Below are positions 34,301-46,126 of a DNA stretch of 64,000 bases, piece after piece. Made by a program: the position numbers and the translations under genes. The stretch's first letter is position 1, and the number at the start of each line of letters is the position of its first letter. This DNA is from Thalassia testudinum (taxonomy: Eukaryota > Streptophyta > Magnoliopsida > Alismatales > Hydrocharitaceae). The stretch spans positions 57,589,501 to 57,653,500 of the forward strand of contig JAZHRO010000012.1 of the NCBI GenBank assembly GCA_037157565.1, given 5' to 3'. The notes under the pieces were generated by a model. That model saw nothing but the letters and a program-made list of their open reading frames with translations. It was not told the origin of the DNA and did not search any database.

Positions 34301-34490
34301 GATTCATGCCACACCCTAAGATCTATCATTCAATCTAGTTTTCCAGTCCTAGGATTCATGCCATACCCTAGGATCTATCATTCAATATAGTTTTCCAGTC
34401 CTAGGATTCATTACATACCCTAGAATCTATCATTCAATCTAGCTTTCCAGTCCTAGGATTCTTGCCATACCTTAGAATTTATTAATTATC
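34301..34490. repeat. 52-bp tandem repeat in LTR F
   Basis: Three full units starting GATTCATGCC or close variants at 34301, 34353 and 34405, plus a partial fourth. The related LTR D (47490-47630) has about two and a half units, so the copy number varies between elements. Confidence 0.8.
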
Positions 34491-35137
34491 TCACAAGTGC
34501 ATAATTGTTGATAAACAATTAAAGGGAGCCACTCTACCCGCAAAATCGGGAGTACTAGGGGCGTGATCGGTAGGTCCGCGCGCCTCCGCAACCCCCAGAG
34601 CTGCAACAGAACGGGGTCCTAACACAAGGAACTATTCAGAACAGGATACAAATACTGTAAACAGGTAGAGGAACTAATTCTGAGAAGAACAAAACTTGAA
34701 ACGCGGAAAACGGACTTCGAACGGACCCTAAACAGGTCAAAAACGACAAGTCTGTCCCAAATTAGACGTCTTAAACGATGGTTCAGGTCATACCTTATTT
34801 CTGCAGGTTCTTCAGACGTCCAGAATCCCACTGAACCGTCTAGACTTGGTTCCAGACGTCCGACTGTCACTTCGGACGTCTGGACACCCTCTCCGCCATC
34901 TGGTGCTGTGCCCAGACGTCCAATCTGTGTGGGAGGGTGTGCCCTTGCACCTTCCAGAACGACCCTGCACGCGTACGCAATCAACCTCAACACGAAAATG
35001 AGGCAAAACCCTTCGGCAAAACGGCCTGCATGGCCGTACACGCGAAAGGAAGAAGAAATGGAATATCGTACCTTTCAGACGTCTGGATCTTCCTCTAGAC
35101 GTCTCCCATGTCGTCTGGACATAGGTCCAGACGTCTA

Positions 35138-35160
35138 ATTCTGGGAAATTTTCCCAGAAT
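35138..35160. other. 23-bp palindrome, LTR F
   Basis: ATTCTGGGAAA and TTTCCCAGAAT around a single T. Homologous in position to 8915-8933 but with different arm bases. Confidence 0.65.
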
Positions 35161-37299
35161 CAGGATCTCCTCGCCCTCCGCTTGCTGCGCACGATCGTGC
35201 CGCGCTGCGCTTGCCTGCTGCCTAAGCTGCAGCAGCACCTCCCCAGCTCCACACTCCTGCTGCGCACCCACCAGCCGGCCCTGGCTGCTCCGGCAAGCTC
35301 GCACTCTCGCGGTCTAACTCTTCTCCTTCTCGCTGCAACTCCTCCTCCCCGCGCACACACGGCAGCAGCTGCTGCCCTTACCCTCTCACTCTCATGCTAG
35401 CAGGAGGAAGAAGGAGACAGTGGAGTGATGGTGAGGGAGAGGAGAGGGGGAGGTATTTGAAGGCGCCGTGGGGAGAGAGAGAGGAAGAAAGCTGCGCCTG
35501 CAGGACGGGGAGGAAAGTGAGAGAAGAAAAGAGGGCGGCGGGTCAGTCTGCACGCGCATGCACGCAGACGCGAAACCGTACACTGAAAAAAATAACTTCC
35601 AGACGTCTGGACCAACTCTCAGACGTCTTAAAAGAGGTTTGATGCCGGGGTCTTAACACTATGGGTAAGGATTGTGGGATAGGCTTAAGAGGTCTTTAAT
35701 TAGGTTTCCTAAGGTGTTTGGTGGGTTTTCTAGGTCAAAAGAGGCAAGCTCAGGCTTCTAGCACCAAAAACAGGAACCAAAGAAGACCTCCAGATGTCCA
35801 GACAAGTGATTAGCCATCTTATACTCCAAAATTGGATGTCTGGAAGTTATGTTGGACATCAATTCTGTGTCAGTGCGAGTTTTGGCTTACTGGATTGAGT
35901 TTCTGTAGAAATCAGATGTCCAGCCTAATATATGGATGCCCAAAAATCTGCTGGAGAGTGGGTTTTGGGTGTTCTAAGGTAGGTTTTGGTTCTTAAGTGT
36001 TTGAGAGAGGGATAAGGTGGTTTTTAGTGCTATCCATGTTTTGGGTTCTATAGCTAAGATGTCTTAATGGAAGTGGTTTTGATTTTAGGAAGGCTATTCT
36101 AGGGTTCTAAGGAAAGGGATAAGGCTATCCTCCTCACTCCTCTTGTCTGAATCAGTCTTCTTCTCTCTTTATTACCTTATTCCACTCTATTACATCTTGG
36201 ATCACTTTATTACCTGCAAATAACAATAAAAACATTAAATAGCAAGATAATCTAATCTTATTCTATATAAACGATGCAATGCATGATATGAATATAATAT
36301 TTACAAATTAAGTTAGGTTCAAACATTATTTAGGTAGATTAAGACCTATGATTGCTGTGCAATCATACCTCAATGCCTAAACTTTGCTAGTCCCTAACAA
36401 ATAAAAGACTAAGTGCATGACCAAGTTATTTACAAGTTCAGTCCCTAAAGGACTGCCTATTCTTTTTATCAAAGAGTTTGACTAAGGATTTTTTTCCTTT
36501 TGTTCTATCCAGAAATCTAAAAATCCAAACAATCGTGAAAGTATAGTGATGGTAGCTTAAGCAATGGACCCAAGTGAAAAGCCAATTCACACTTAAAGTT
36601 CATACTTGACCCGTAGTAAAAATTCTATTGGGATAGGCAAATTCTTGCCTCAAGGATATGTAACAAATAATCTGTAATTTTACCTCGGCTTTTTAGCTTA
36701 GGTAGAAGATGTCTGAGTCAAGTGATTTTATATTTGGTGGCTCACACTCATCTGGTGATACATGTAATATAGACTACAGATTCTAAATTTTCAGATTATC
36801 AAACAAATCAACCTAGAGAGAGGGTAAAAACTGTGCTCTCTTTATTTATTTCGTACTCTCTCTTTTTCTTCTCTTTTTCTTTTCGAGTTCACAATGTCAC
36901 CATATTTTATCAATGTGCTCAATATTTGGTGGCCTCACATGGCTTTAACACTGTGACAAAATTCTGATAACCCTACAACTAAGTCAGAATTCCTCAGCCA
37001 GTATTCGGACGGTCAGAAATACAGACAAGTAGGTTTGGGCTATATTTGGTGGATCGTAGTGGTAGTAGATTTTGTTGCCTCAATGTAAATGACTCAAAAA
37101 TGAAATAAACAGATAAACACAATTATGAACTCAACACTTTTTTTCAAACTTTTTCTCTTTTTTATTTTTTTCTTTTTTTTCATATATATATATATATTTC
37201 TTCTTTTTTTACCTTTTCATGCATATCTATGAACATAACACAATACAACACAACACACTCAAATTTTATTCAAGAGGCATTATTAGGGATTGGTGATGT

Positions 37300-37572
37300 T
37301 CAAGAGGATATTAGGTGGCTTATTTGGTGAAAATGCCTACTCTCGGCACTAGAAAGGGAACGAATAGGACAACGTATTTTCTGACCTTTGGCACTAATAC
37401 CCTCCTTCAGGCGAGGATTCCATAGAGGACGGTCATGACCATCCACCTTAGTTGTAGTTTTATTAGAAGTTGATCTCTGCGTATCTGCCTTATTTGTTGG
37501 CTCTCGAGAATTCTCACAAGATTCGTACGCAGGAACTTGTGAGTGAAAACTACGCTTAACTCCAAATATCAC
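37300..37572 (-). CDS. Small ORF of unknown function in the Tat/Athila-like region
   Basis: 90 codons on the minus strand, hydrophilic, with DRPLWNPRLKEG and a run of Thr/Lys/Asn residues. I do not recognise a domain. It lies where Tat/Athila-type elements may keep extra frames downstream of pol, or it may be chance. There is no promoter or splice evidence. Confidence 0.25.
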   Translation of the reverse strand: MIFGVKRSFHSQVPAYESCENSREPTNKADTQRSTSNKTTTKVDGHDRPLWNPRLKEGISAKGQKIRCPIRSLSSAESRHFHQISHLISS

Positions 37573-38206
37573 ATCTAATTATCCAAAGACTAAGAATCCT
37601 TGCACTAGACTTAAAGCACCAGTAGACACTCAACTCTCACCTCACAAATGTTTAGTGGATCTAAATGAAAAATGGTTTGCGTGACTCCCTGACCACTGTC
37701 CAAGAGTTCAGGAAAAGAAGCATTGCTTCTTCTCAACAAACTAGATATGTTTATTGGTTTTCATAGTGGATCCATTGCAAAATCTACGTGCAAGTGTAAG
37801 CATTGTGCTGGATTCTAGATTCAGAATCAACTCAAGAATAAAATTCCTAATAAAACTTCATTGATAAAAATTAATGCATGAATGAATATATATAAATGCT
37901 ATGTATAACCTTTCAAAGTTGTTCTTCGAAAAATTTCCTAATTTGGTTACATTCAGATTGACCGTAAATTTAGAACAAAAAGGTGAATGGCTGAGTCGGA
38001 AATGGTTGTTGTGAACGATTTCTAACTCTAATGCGAAAAATGGAGGTGGAGTCGGTTGTTCTTAATTTAAGGACCCTAAAGTGCAATTAGCATGATATAC
38101 GAAAGGTTCTTCCTATGTGTTGGTAAAAAAAATTTCAGTTTACATGTACTACCCCCCATGCCTACTTTCTTATATGTCCTCATGCACGAACATAATGAAA
38201 AATAAA

Positions 38207-38491
38207 TTAAGACAGGGGGTAAATGGGTAAAAATCCCCTTGAATGGCCCATGAATTTTTCGTTCCACATATTCCAATGCCTAAGAAGTAAAATAAATATG
38301 GCTAAATAAAATATGCTATATATAAGTGTTGAGATTAACGCCTCCAGCTGGGCGTAAACTCGAAAAGGATATATCAATACAGTATTGAGAATGACGAGTA
38401 AAATGATAAAAATTTTAATCTCATTCACCAACAGCGAGCTGCAAATGCGGACCATCTGTCCATGAATTCCAAGCCCAAAAAATCGAAACAA
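38207..38491 (-). CDS. Small membrane-type ORF in the Tat/Athila-like region
   Basis: 94 codons on the minus strand with two hydrophobic stretches long enough to span a membrane (around residues 26-42 and 55-70) separated by a short polar loop. It lies just upstream, in sense direction, of the G-rich phrase near 38150. Athila-group elements can carry an envelope-like frame in this position, but two hydrophobic segments are weak evidence and AT-rich DNA produces them by chance. Confidence 0.2.
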   Translation of the reverse strand: MFRFFGLGIHGQMVRICSSLLVNEIKIFIILLVILNTVLIYPFRVYAQLEALISTLIYSIFYLAIFILLLRHWNMWNEKFMGHSRGFLPIYPLS

Positions 38492-41400
38492 ATATGTAGG
38501 CGGGGCTTGGGATTATCTACAGCCAGGTGCTACAGTAGATGACAAATAAATACGGGTGCCTAGAAGAAATGAAGATGAAGGCATCCTGAAAAGGTGATGG
38601 AGAATGTGGGTGGTTGGGGTATGAGTGGAGTCGTGTGGGGTAAATCATATGGGTCCTAATAATGGTGATAAATGGAAGGCATGACCCAAGTGATGTGGTC
38701 AAATCTAGAAATCAAGGTCCAATGATCAGTCTCTGTTTACCAAGCGAGATCGATGTTTCAAATGTTGCATCGTAGTATAGGTCGAAATCGCTTGAAAACA
38801 GATAAAATTTATACTCGAATGAAAGTCCGAGGTCGAACAGAAGGAGCAAATAGGAATTCAATCATTAATCTTAATGATGTAAATGAGCACAAGATTCAAG
38901 TCAAATAATGATATTCAATGAATTCTCATTTATCTTGAGACAATAAAAAAGTAGAGAAGCTAAAACAATGGTGATTTAAATCACCAATTACTCTCTAAGT
39001 TGATATATATCAAGCATTCAACCAATTTAAATATCTCAACAGTAATTCTAAATCAATCGTTCACAGTATCAAGCCTCAAATCAGACGTCGGGTCTGATGA
39101 CCAGACAACTTAACCAACAAGTGCTACAGTGCTAAGGAAGCACTGTTCTTCTTCCCCTTCTCTTTTTTGTCCTTCTGCAGGCCTTCTTTCTTTCCTCCTC
39201 TTCTCTCTTCTTCATGCACAGAGGGAGGCGATCCCTCTAGCGACTAAGTGTCTCATAGGTACCAGTGAGAGCAAAACCCCCTGCACCCACTCTCTCTTTC
39301 TCTCTCTCTCGAGGATCCACCCTCCTAGGGCCAAGGTTTGGGTTATCGGGTAAACGGGCACACGCACTCGGGACCAGGTTCACCAATAGTGGGTGGTGAG
39401 CGAGGTGTGAACAGGGCTTAGGCGGGTAATCGAGAGAGCGTCAGACCCCTGTGAGCAGTGTCACGGGCGAGGCACGTGTATGGGTGTGGGGACCTCACCC
39501 CCTGTGTATTAGTTGAGGCGATAAGCGTATGTGACAAAATCCTCCTATGCGGTGTCGCCTCTTCATTCGTTTCCGAGGTGGGAATAAATGTCCCACCCTT
39601 CCTTCGCGCAGCAGTAGGTGGTTGGTGTGGCTGCTGCTCCTGTAGTTTTCAATTGAGGACTTAGACGCTCTCCTGGAGTAAGCCGCGCTGCTTGGACAAA
39701 GTTGCCTGGGGCTCACAACACCTAGGACTTGAAGAACAAGGGCAGCGATCGCAGAAGTGGTCGAGCTTTGGCGAGGATACCTGCAATGAAGAATACGGCC
39801 TTGCAGCCTCATCAGAAGGTTTAGCAGGCTTCGCCGTAGCACGACGAATGTGATGATGGGTTCAACGTGAGGCGAGGAGCGTTGTGGAGGTCGGACGGAG
39901 TCGGGATCAGAGGTGCGGTGATGGTTTGTTCGAGGGCGAGTTCGGGTGAGTGAAGTGGTGAATAGGTAGAGTGGTTTTGAAGAGGGTGGTGTGGCGAAGG
40001 TCGTGAGGTGGTCGGCGAGGCATTTGGAGTAGTGGAATGAGCGGGGAGCCTTGCTGGAGGTCTGGTTAGAGCGGAGGACGATGGAGGTGAACGGCGACGT
40101 TGATAGGATATTTTTGGGAACTTTGGGTAGGAAATTAAACTAGGGACCAAGGGGAACTAATATAACCCTAAACTAACTGACGAAAAAGGGGGAACGACGT
40201 CGATGTTGGTAGGCCGGCGTCGGATAAGAAGAAGCTCCAGTAGAGGGGGACAGCGACGACGGAGATAGAGGGGTGACCGCTGGTATGGCGCGACGCGGAG
40301 GAAGGTAAGGAAAACGAATCTGCCACTGGTATTGTTACTACCCGATTCCTGAATCCCTACAGGACCCAAGACCAGTTCGACTCGACTAATCCCAAGACCT
40401 AGTCATCCAACAAGAAATAACCGAAAAATAGAAAAATAAACCACATTCACCATGCAATGTAACTAACAGTAAAAGCGTACAAGCAGTAAAAAAAGTAAAA
40501 GCTGCTAGACAGTACATACTACTACAACAACAGGAAAGTAGAACAAAAGTACAGTAACAAGAACAGTAAACAAGTTCGAAACTTACTAGCAGAAAAAGAG
40601 TACAACAACAGTAAGAAACTCCTGTTGGTGCTAGAGCAATGCGATCATTTATTTTGATGATAACAAAACACGTGTCATTTAACATTTGCACTTAAAGTCT
40701 TAGATTTCAGGTCAATTGCAAATTGAGATGTGGTTAGATGGAGTTTGAGCTCGCATCCAGGACAGATTGGAGGAGCTTGCTGGAGAATAGAGGAGCTTCG
40801 CGAGGAGCGATGGCTTGAAGAAGGAAGGAGATGAAGAATATGATAGATTTCCTTTCCTTGTACTCTATGTATTTTTGTTTCTTTTGTTGCTCTTTATTTT
40901 GTTACTTAGATTCATATTAAAGAGCCTCAAAGTACCCTAACAGTAGTCCTAGAAACACTTACACAACCCTATGACACTTAGGTTTTGTATAGAGAACCTA
41001 CAAAATCAAAATCGAGTTTAAACAGCATTTTCAGACGTCTAATATGAAAATCAGACATCTGACAATGATTTTTAAGACGTCTGACTGTTGACTTAGACAT
41101 CTGATAATGTTTAGGCTGGACTTAGTTAGTTCTGTCTAATGAAAATAGACGTCCAGACCTTAGTCCAGATGTTGTAGAAGACGTCTGATGATTTTGCCAG
41201 ACTTCCAATTAGTGGACCCTTGGCTGCCTTAGTAACACAGAAGGAAATGACCGTTAACCTCGCATCAGTCGTCCATAGAGGACCCCAGACGTCTGATACA
41301 TGACCGTTTTGCGTCGGCTGACCCAAAATCTCTTCTCAGAGATATTATAGCCATTGCACTCCCTTGGGAATCCATTTCCGCAGAAAAGTAGGTTTCCAGA

Positions 41401-41680
41401 TGTCCAGGCTTAGTGCCAGACGTCCTGTATGTCGTCTAATGACATTTCACTAGAACCCTGTTTAGATCTGATTCAAGTCAGGAAACTCGCCTAAAATCAT
41501 ATGTCTGACTTTGTTTCCAGACGTCTTAAACTGGTTTTCCAGATGTCTGATGCTAGGACCAGACGTCTGATAACCCTGTCAGTGTATTGATTAATCCTGA
41601 TTTCGGCCTAATTCTCTTGGAGGTTGTACCCAACGGCTATGGAATCCTTCCAAGGCCTTCTAAAGCCTTCCTAGGGCCTC

Positions 41681-41688
41681 TATAAATA
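41681..41688 (+). promoter_or_regulatory. TATA box of the copia solo LTR
   Basis: CTCTATAAATAGAGG context; the core is conserved in all three copia LTRs of the window. Confidence 0.75.
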
Positions 41689-42009
41689 GAGGAGAACCTT
41701 TGCCACTCAAATACACACCAAGACACACTAAGCAAACCACTTTCCACATCTTTTGTGTCCAAGAGAAGTTGTTGAAGCTCTTGCTCTCCAAGCTTAAGTT
41801 TTACATCTAGAGAGCATCGATCATTTGTGTACCCGCTCTCTCGCCATAGTTCACGAGAGCGCCGTTGCGTGGCTCACGCACCCGCGTCACCGATTCGACG
41901 CACTTCTAGCAAAGGGAAGTATCATAACTCCTATAGAAGCTTAGTTTAAGAATTACTTTGTTGGCTATATAGGATTATTGTTGTATTTCACTTTGTTATT
42001 TGGTTGGGT

Positions 42010-42068
42010 ATTCGCGCTGCGAATTCCTGTCTCCATCGCGGGATAAAATCCTTCTCGTGAAGAGAAGG
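42010..42068 (+). other. Hairpin cluster, copia solo LTR
   Basis: Keeps the ATTCGC/GCGAAT and CCTTCTC/GAGAAGG stems of the other copies; the middle stem is broken here. Loop bases differ between copies while stems are kept. Confidence 0.5.
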
Positions 42069-42942
42069 GGTTAAGGAACACTACCCTCGCACTTGTAGCG
42101 TGGTTGTAATTGAGGTTGAATCACCTTCATTTAAAGTGATTCGTTTAATGGATTTGATCAACTTGGTTGATCGGAAAATCCTAACTTGAGAGGGTTAGAT
42201 GGTGGTTTTCACCCGGGTTGGGTTTCCACCTAAAAATCATTGTGTACATTGGGTGATTGTTTATCTTGTGAGATTGTTATATTTTAATTCCGTATTTTTT
42301 TACGTCACGCATATCTCACCCCCTCCAAGTAGTGAATTACAACTCCTATTGGGCTCGACTGGGCCCAGCACCCTCTGCAGCTAGTAACTCAGGTTGCTAA
42401 ACTCCTGGACCTATAAAGGGTTATGAGAAAATAAAGTCAACGAACGTCGAGTAGAGTGGTAACCAAACTATCTAAAGCAGTAAAAGCTAACAGGTAAATT
42501 TATCTTTTCCAATTATTTTATTTTACAAGTAATTCCTTTTCACCCATTGGTTTACATTCAGATTTCTTTCTTGATCTCGTATGTTCCTCGTGGGAACGGT
42601 CTTAATTATAGTCTTTTCCGAAGAGTAGAAGGCACACGTGGTGCTCTCCTAGCCGGGAGAGTCCCCCATGGTAATCCTACACCGAGTCAACCACCTCGGG
42701 GTCACAGACAGACCTAGCGGTGACTACGGCACGTGCGATAAGCACACGGATAGTTACCCCGCACTGGCATGCGGTCAGTCATTTCCGCCAGTGGGTACGC
42801 TCAAAGTACAGCACGGAACACTATAGGGCCTAGCCCTCTTAGAAACAGGGGCCTAGCCCCTCATAACCAAACAAGGGTCTCGCCCCTCCACAGTCCGCGC
42901 ACCCTCGTCTGACTACCTCGGCTTGTCCAGTCGGCCTAACAA

Positions 42943-43160
42943 GTCGGTGTAGGGTGGCTGGCTGAACCTCGGGCCCCGTGGGGTGGCTAGCTCCCTCCCT
43001 ACACTAATAGCTCTCCCCGGTACAGTGTACGCGAGGGCCAATAGAAGTCGGTTTAGAGTGGCCAATCCTAACCCCGGGTCCCAACCCAAGGGCGACTAGC
43101 TCCGCTCTACACTAAAAAGGGGACAGTCGCTCTCCTTGGTACCACGTACTCATGGGCCAG
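42943..43160 (-). other. Duplicated hairpin module, LTR C left
   Basis: Unit 1 GTGTAGGG with CCCTACAC is intact. The second long stem has one unpaired position compared with element B. Confidence 0.45.
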
Positions 43161-44540
43161 CACACTTCCCACTTACATTTCCAGACCTTTCCATTCATTC
43201 ACAGGAGCTCTACTCCTAACTTTTTGTAGGGTGCATGCTCATATTCACCATATTATTCCATACCAGGTTTTATCATTCACAATTCCATTCTCGTATTATA
43301 CGCATGCAGCTCGTATTTCCACAATTTAACATATGCAACAAGTGATATCACAGGTAACTGTTTAGTTATCTCAGGCATTTCATATTCTAACAGGCAGCTC
43401 GTATTTATTAACAGGCAGTTGTTTACAATTCAGCTCATTCATTTATGATTGCAATCTCAATCACACAAACAAACAGTGCAACTATTTCTCGTCCTAGGAT
43501 TCATGCCACATCCTAGGTTTCTAGATATCTAATTATCATAGATGCATTCATATTTTATGAGTAGAACATGGGGAAACCACTCTACTAGACAATCCGGGAG
43601 TATTGGAGGCTCGAACGGTAGACTCACGTGCCTCTGCAAGCCCCAGACACGCAACTAGTCGAAGTCCTATATCAAGGAACATATCACAACGGAACATTCA
43701 GAATAGTATATAAAGGTTTCTAACATGTAGAGGAACTCATAAGGAAACCACAGATATTTTGTTTGCGTAAAATGGATCCCGATCGGATCCTAAACGGGTC
43801 AAAAACAAGTCTGCAGACCCAAATCAGACGTCTGGAACCAAGTCCAGACGTCTTAAAAGTCACCAGAGTCTCACCTCAAGTCCTTGTGTTGGCCTCAGAC
43901 GTCCAGGACTCCTCCGTGACCGTCTAGACCCAGCTCCAGACGTTCGACCTATCCTCCAGTCGTCTGGGAGTGCCTTCGGTCGTCTAGCAAGCTATCCAAA
44001 CGTCCGAAAAGCATGGGAGGGTGTGTCGCGCGCCTTCCCAAAGTTGCTCCTACGCATGACAGAGCAACACAACCCTTTTTAGCCCAATAATCGTCTCTGT
44101 GGTGCGGCCAGCATGGCCGTAACCGCGAGAAGGACATACCTGCGCGAATACCCGCTTTTAAACGTCCGATGTCGTCACAAGATGTCCAGCCCATCGTCTG
44201 GAAGGCACTTCGAAAGTCTGATATTAGAAAAACTCCAGTATCAAAATGCGCTCCTGCTCCTCTCGCTACGCTACTTCGCGGCTCGTCTCTTTCGGCTGTA
44301 GCTCCGACCTCTGCAGGACGTCGGGGACGATGCCCCGACGCTCTCCTCCTCCCGCACGCACCGCAGTGGCCATGCAACGCTCTGACAAGCTTCCAGGAGC
44401 TCGCAACCTTGGCCTCCTCCTCCTCTTCACGTCGCTCCTCCTCCTCGCTCTTGCTCCCTCTCTCTCACGCGCCTCCTCACGGCAGTGGAGTGGGGAGTAA
44501 GGTGGTGGTGATGGAGTGGAGAGGAGAGGAAGGGGGGCAC

Positions 44541-44548
44541 TTATATAG
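44541..44548 (-). promoter_or_regulatory. TATA box, LTR C left
   Basis: CTATATAAGTGCC on the minus strand; identical core at 61863-61870 in the sister LTR. Confidence 0.7.
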
Positions 44549-44824
44549 GTAGTGGGTTAGGGTTCGGTGAGGGGGAGAAAGAGAAGAAGAGAGAGTCTGC
44601 GCGCTGGCTGCGCATAGAACTAACTTACAGCACAGATTTTTCAATTTCCAGACGTCTGGGAAGGGGTCCAGACGTCTGGCCAGATGTCTGACTGACAGTC
44701 CATACGTCTTAAAAGGCTCAAAATAGAATGGGTCTTTACATCATAACAAACATAAAAGAAGTTTCATCCCTGAAACTTGAGCTAGCTAGGATGCGGAAAA
44801 AGAAAAATAAAATGCATACCAAAC

Positions 44825-46126
44825 TTAAAGAGGACCGAAGTCGGTCCAAAAAGATGTACCCTAAAAAAGCTCCGGGTACCGCTCTTGCATTGCCGCCTTA
44901 GGCTCTCAGGTAGCCTCCTCGTATCGCTGGCTCCTCCACAAGACCTTCACTAGGGGTACCTGCTTTCGTCTCAAACTCCGGACGGTTCTGTCTAGTATCT
45001 GCACTGGTCTCTCGGGGTAGGTCAGGTCGTCACCCACCTCGACACTCTCGTGGCTCAGAACGTGATTAGGATTGGCGACGTACTTCCTGAGGTTGGACAC
45101 GTGGAACACGTCGTGCACACTGGAAAGTTGGGGAGGAAGGGCGAGCCGGTAAGCAATGGGTCCTACCCGCTCCAGGACCTCAAAGGGCCCCATAAACCTC
45201 AGCGTAAGCTTTCCCTTCACCCCAAAATGCTGCAGGCCCTTCATGGGCGAAACGCGAAGGAAAACGTGATCCCCAACCTCGAACTGCACCTCTCTGCGTT
45301 TCGGTCAGCATAACTCTTCTGCCTGCTCCCGACAATGCAGAGTCGTCTGTGGATCTACTCTATCACCTCCTGACTCTACCGGATCAGTCTGGGGCTAATT
45401 TCCCACTTGGTCCCCACCTCAACCCAACTCAAGGGCACAGTACACCTCTGTCTATACAGAGCCTCGTACGGTGCCATACCGATGCTCGAGTGATAACTGT
45501 TATTATAAGCAAACTCTGCCAGGGGTAAGTGCTCCTCCCAAGAGCCTCTCCAGTCTAGTACACAGGCGCACAAAAGGTCCTCAAGTGTCTGTACAGTGCG
45601 CTCTGACTATCCGTCTGTCTAGGGGTGGTACGCAATACTAAATCCTAACCATGTCCCCAAGCCTGCTGAAACTCAGTCCAAACTGGGATGTAAAATGGGT
45701 ATCCCGGTAGGATACAATCTCACGTGGAACTCTGTGTAGGCATACCACATCACTAATGTACCTCTCTGCCAACTATGTTGGTCCCAAAGTGACTCGCATC
45801 GGCAGGAAACATGCCGTCTTCGTCAACCTGTCCACTATCACCCAGACTGCGTCGTGTCCTCGCTGGGTAACGGATAGACCCACCACCAAGTCCATGGTGA
45901 TGCTCTCTCACTTCCACTTTGGCACAGGAAGTGGCTACAACGGCCCTGCAAGCCTCTGATGCTCGGCCTTCACCTGCTGGCACACCAAACACTGCTGCAT
46001 GAACTCACCCACATCCCGCTTCATCCCTCTCCACCAAAAGTCACATCTCAGATCATGATACATCTTTGTGTTCCTGGGATGTATGGTGAACCTGGACTCG
46101 TGCGCCTCCGTCAGGAGCTCTATCAA
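44825..46126 (-). pseudogene. Element C integrase, 3' part and chromodomain
   Basis: Ends at TAA 44825-44827. Reading from the D insertion: the zinc-binding segment ([14 protein letters not shown]...[12 protein letters not shown], 46126-45935), a damaged catalytic core, a segment [16 protein letters not shown] (45573-45376) and the chromodomain-type tail with TYPERPVQILDRTVRSLRRK and VLWRSQRYEEAT (45289-44906). Several frameshifts and stops. It would have joined cDNA to the genome. Confidence 0.8.

Larger units (their letters stand above)
32932..35658 (-). mobile_element. Tekay-like solo LTR F
   Basis: TGTTATGACCCG...GTCTTAACA in LTR E. The right flank is CTATG. On the left CTATG overlaps the LTR start, explained if two bases (TG) of a TGTG junction were lost. 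Closest to the LTRs of element D. It carries the hairpin module (33830-34042), a 52-bp tandem repeat (34301-34490), GACGTC arrays (34764-34930, 35084-35136, 35600-35627) and a palindrome at 35138-35160. It has no internal region, hence solo. Confidence 0.85.
28822..36366 (-). repeat. LTR E (3' LTR, split by two insertions)
   Basis: Starts TGATTTTGGCGCG, has the GTAGTATAG segment near 28857 and the GGTCTCGGTCGTTCG...GGGAG version of the conserved box near 28940, and ends GATTGCTGTGCAATCA. Removing the insertions 29825-32640 and 32932-35658 leaves about 2 kb. Sequence to the right matches that next to LTR Y (both begin TACC then TCA.TGCCTA), so both look like 3' LTRs with internal sequence on the right. 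AGATGTCCAG-like motifs occur at 35771-35940. Confidence 0.6.
36367..38733 (-). other. Internal region of a Tat/Athila-like element (non-coding part)
   Basis: Follows the U3 edge of LTR E. Two marks recall the 3' region of plant Tat/Athila Ty3 elements: a TTTGCTAGTCCCTAACAAA phrase near 36383, and on the minus strand a GCATGAGGACATA...CATGGGGGG phrase near 38185-38145. No RT or integrase motif is present. A recurring TATTTGGTGG phrase lies near 36740, 36931 and 37041. LTR Y interrupts it at 38734. The lineage label is inferred. Confidence 0.4.
40623..42341 (+). mobile_element. Sirevirus-like copia solo LTR
   Basis: TGTTGGTGC...GAATTACA flanked by ACTCC on both sides; plus orientation, opposite to the copy at 25742. 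TATAAATA lies at 41681-41688, a GACGTC array (41030-41580) lies upstream of it, and the hairpin cluster (42010-42068) lies downstream. No internal region. Confidence 0.9.
40333..44740 (-). repeat. 3' LTR of element C (split)
   Basis: Homologous to 59391-62061 on both sides of the copia solo LTR. TATA (CTATATAAG on the minus strand) lies at 44541-44548; GACGTC arrays at 43824-43950 and 44650-44710. Confidence 0.85.

Noticed and set aside
34301..34490. Possible CRISPR-like spaced repeats
   Set aside because: Direct tandem repeat without unique spacers, inside a eukaryotic LTR.
36731..37060. Three copies of TATTTGGTGG as a regulatory array
   Set aside because: Spacing is irregular and the surrounding sequence differs; too short to separate from chance in AT-rich DNA.
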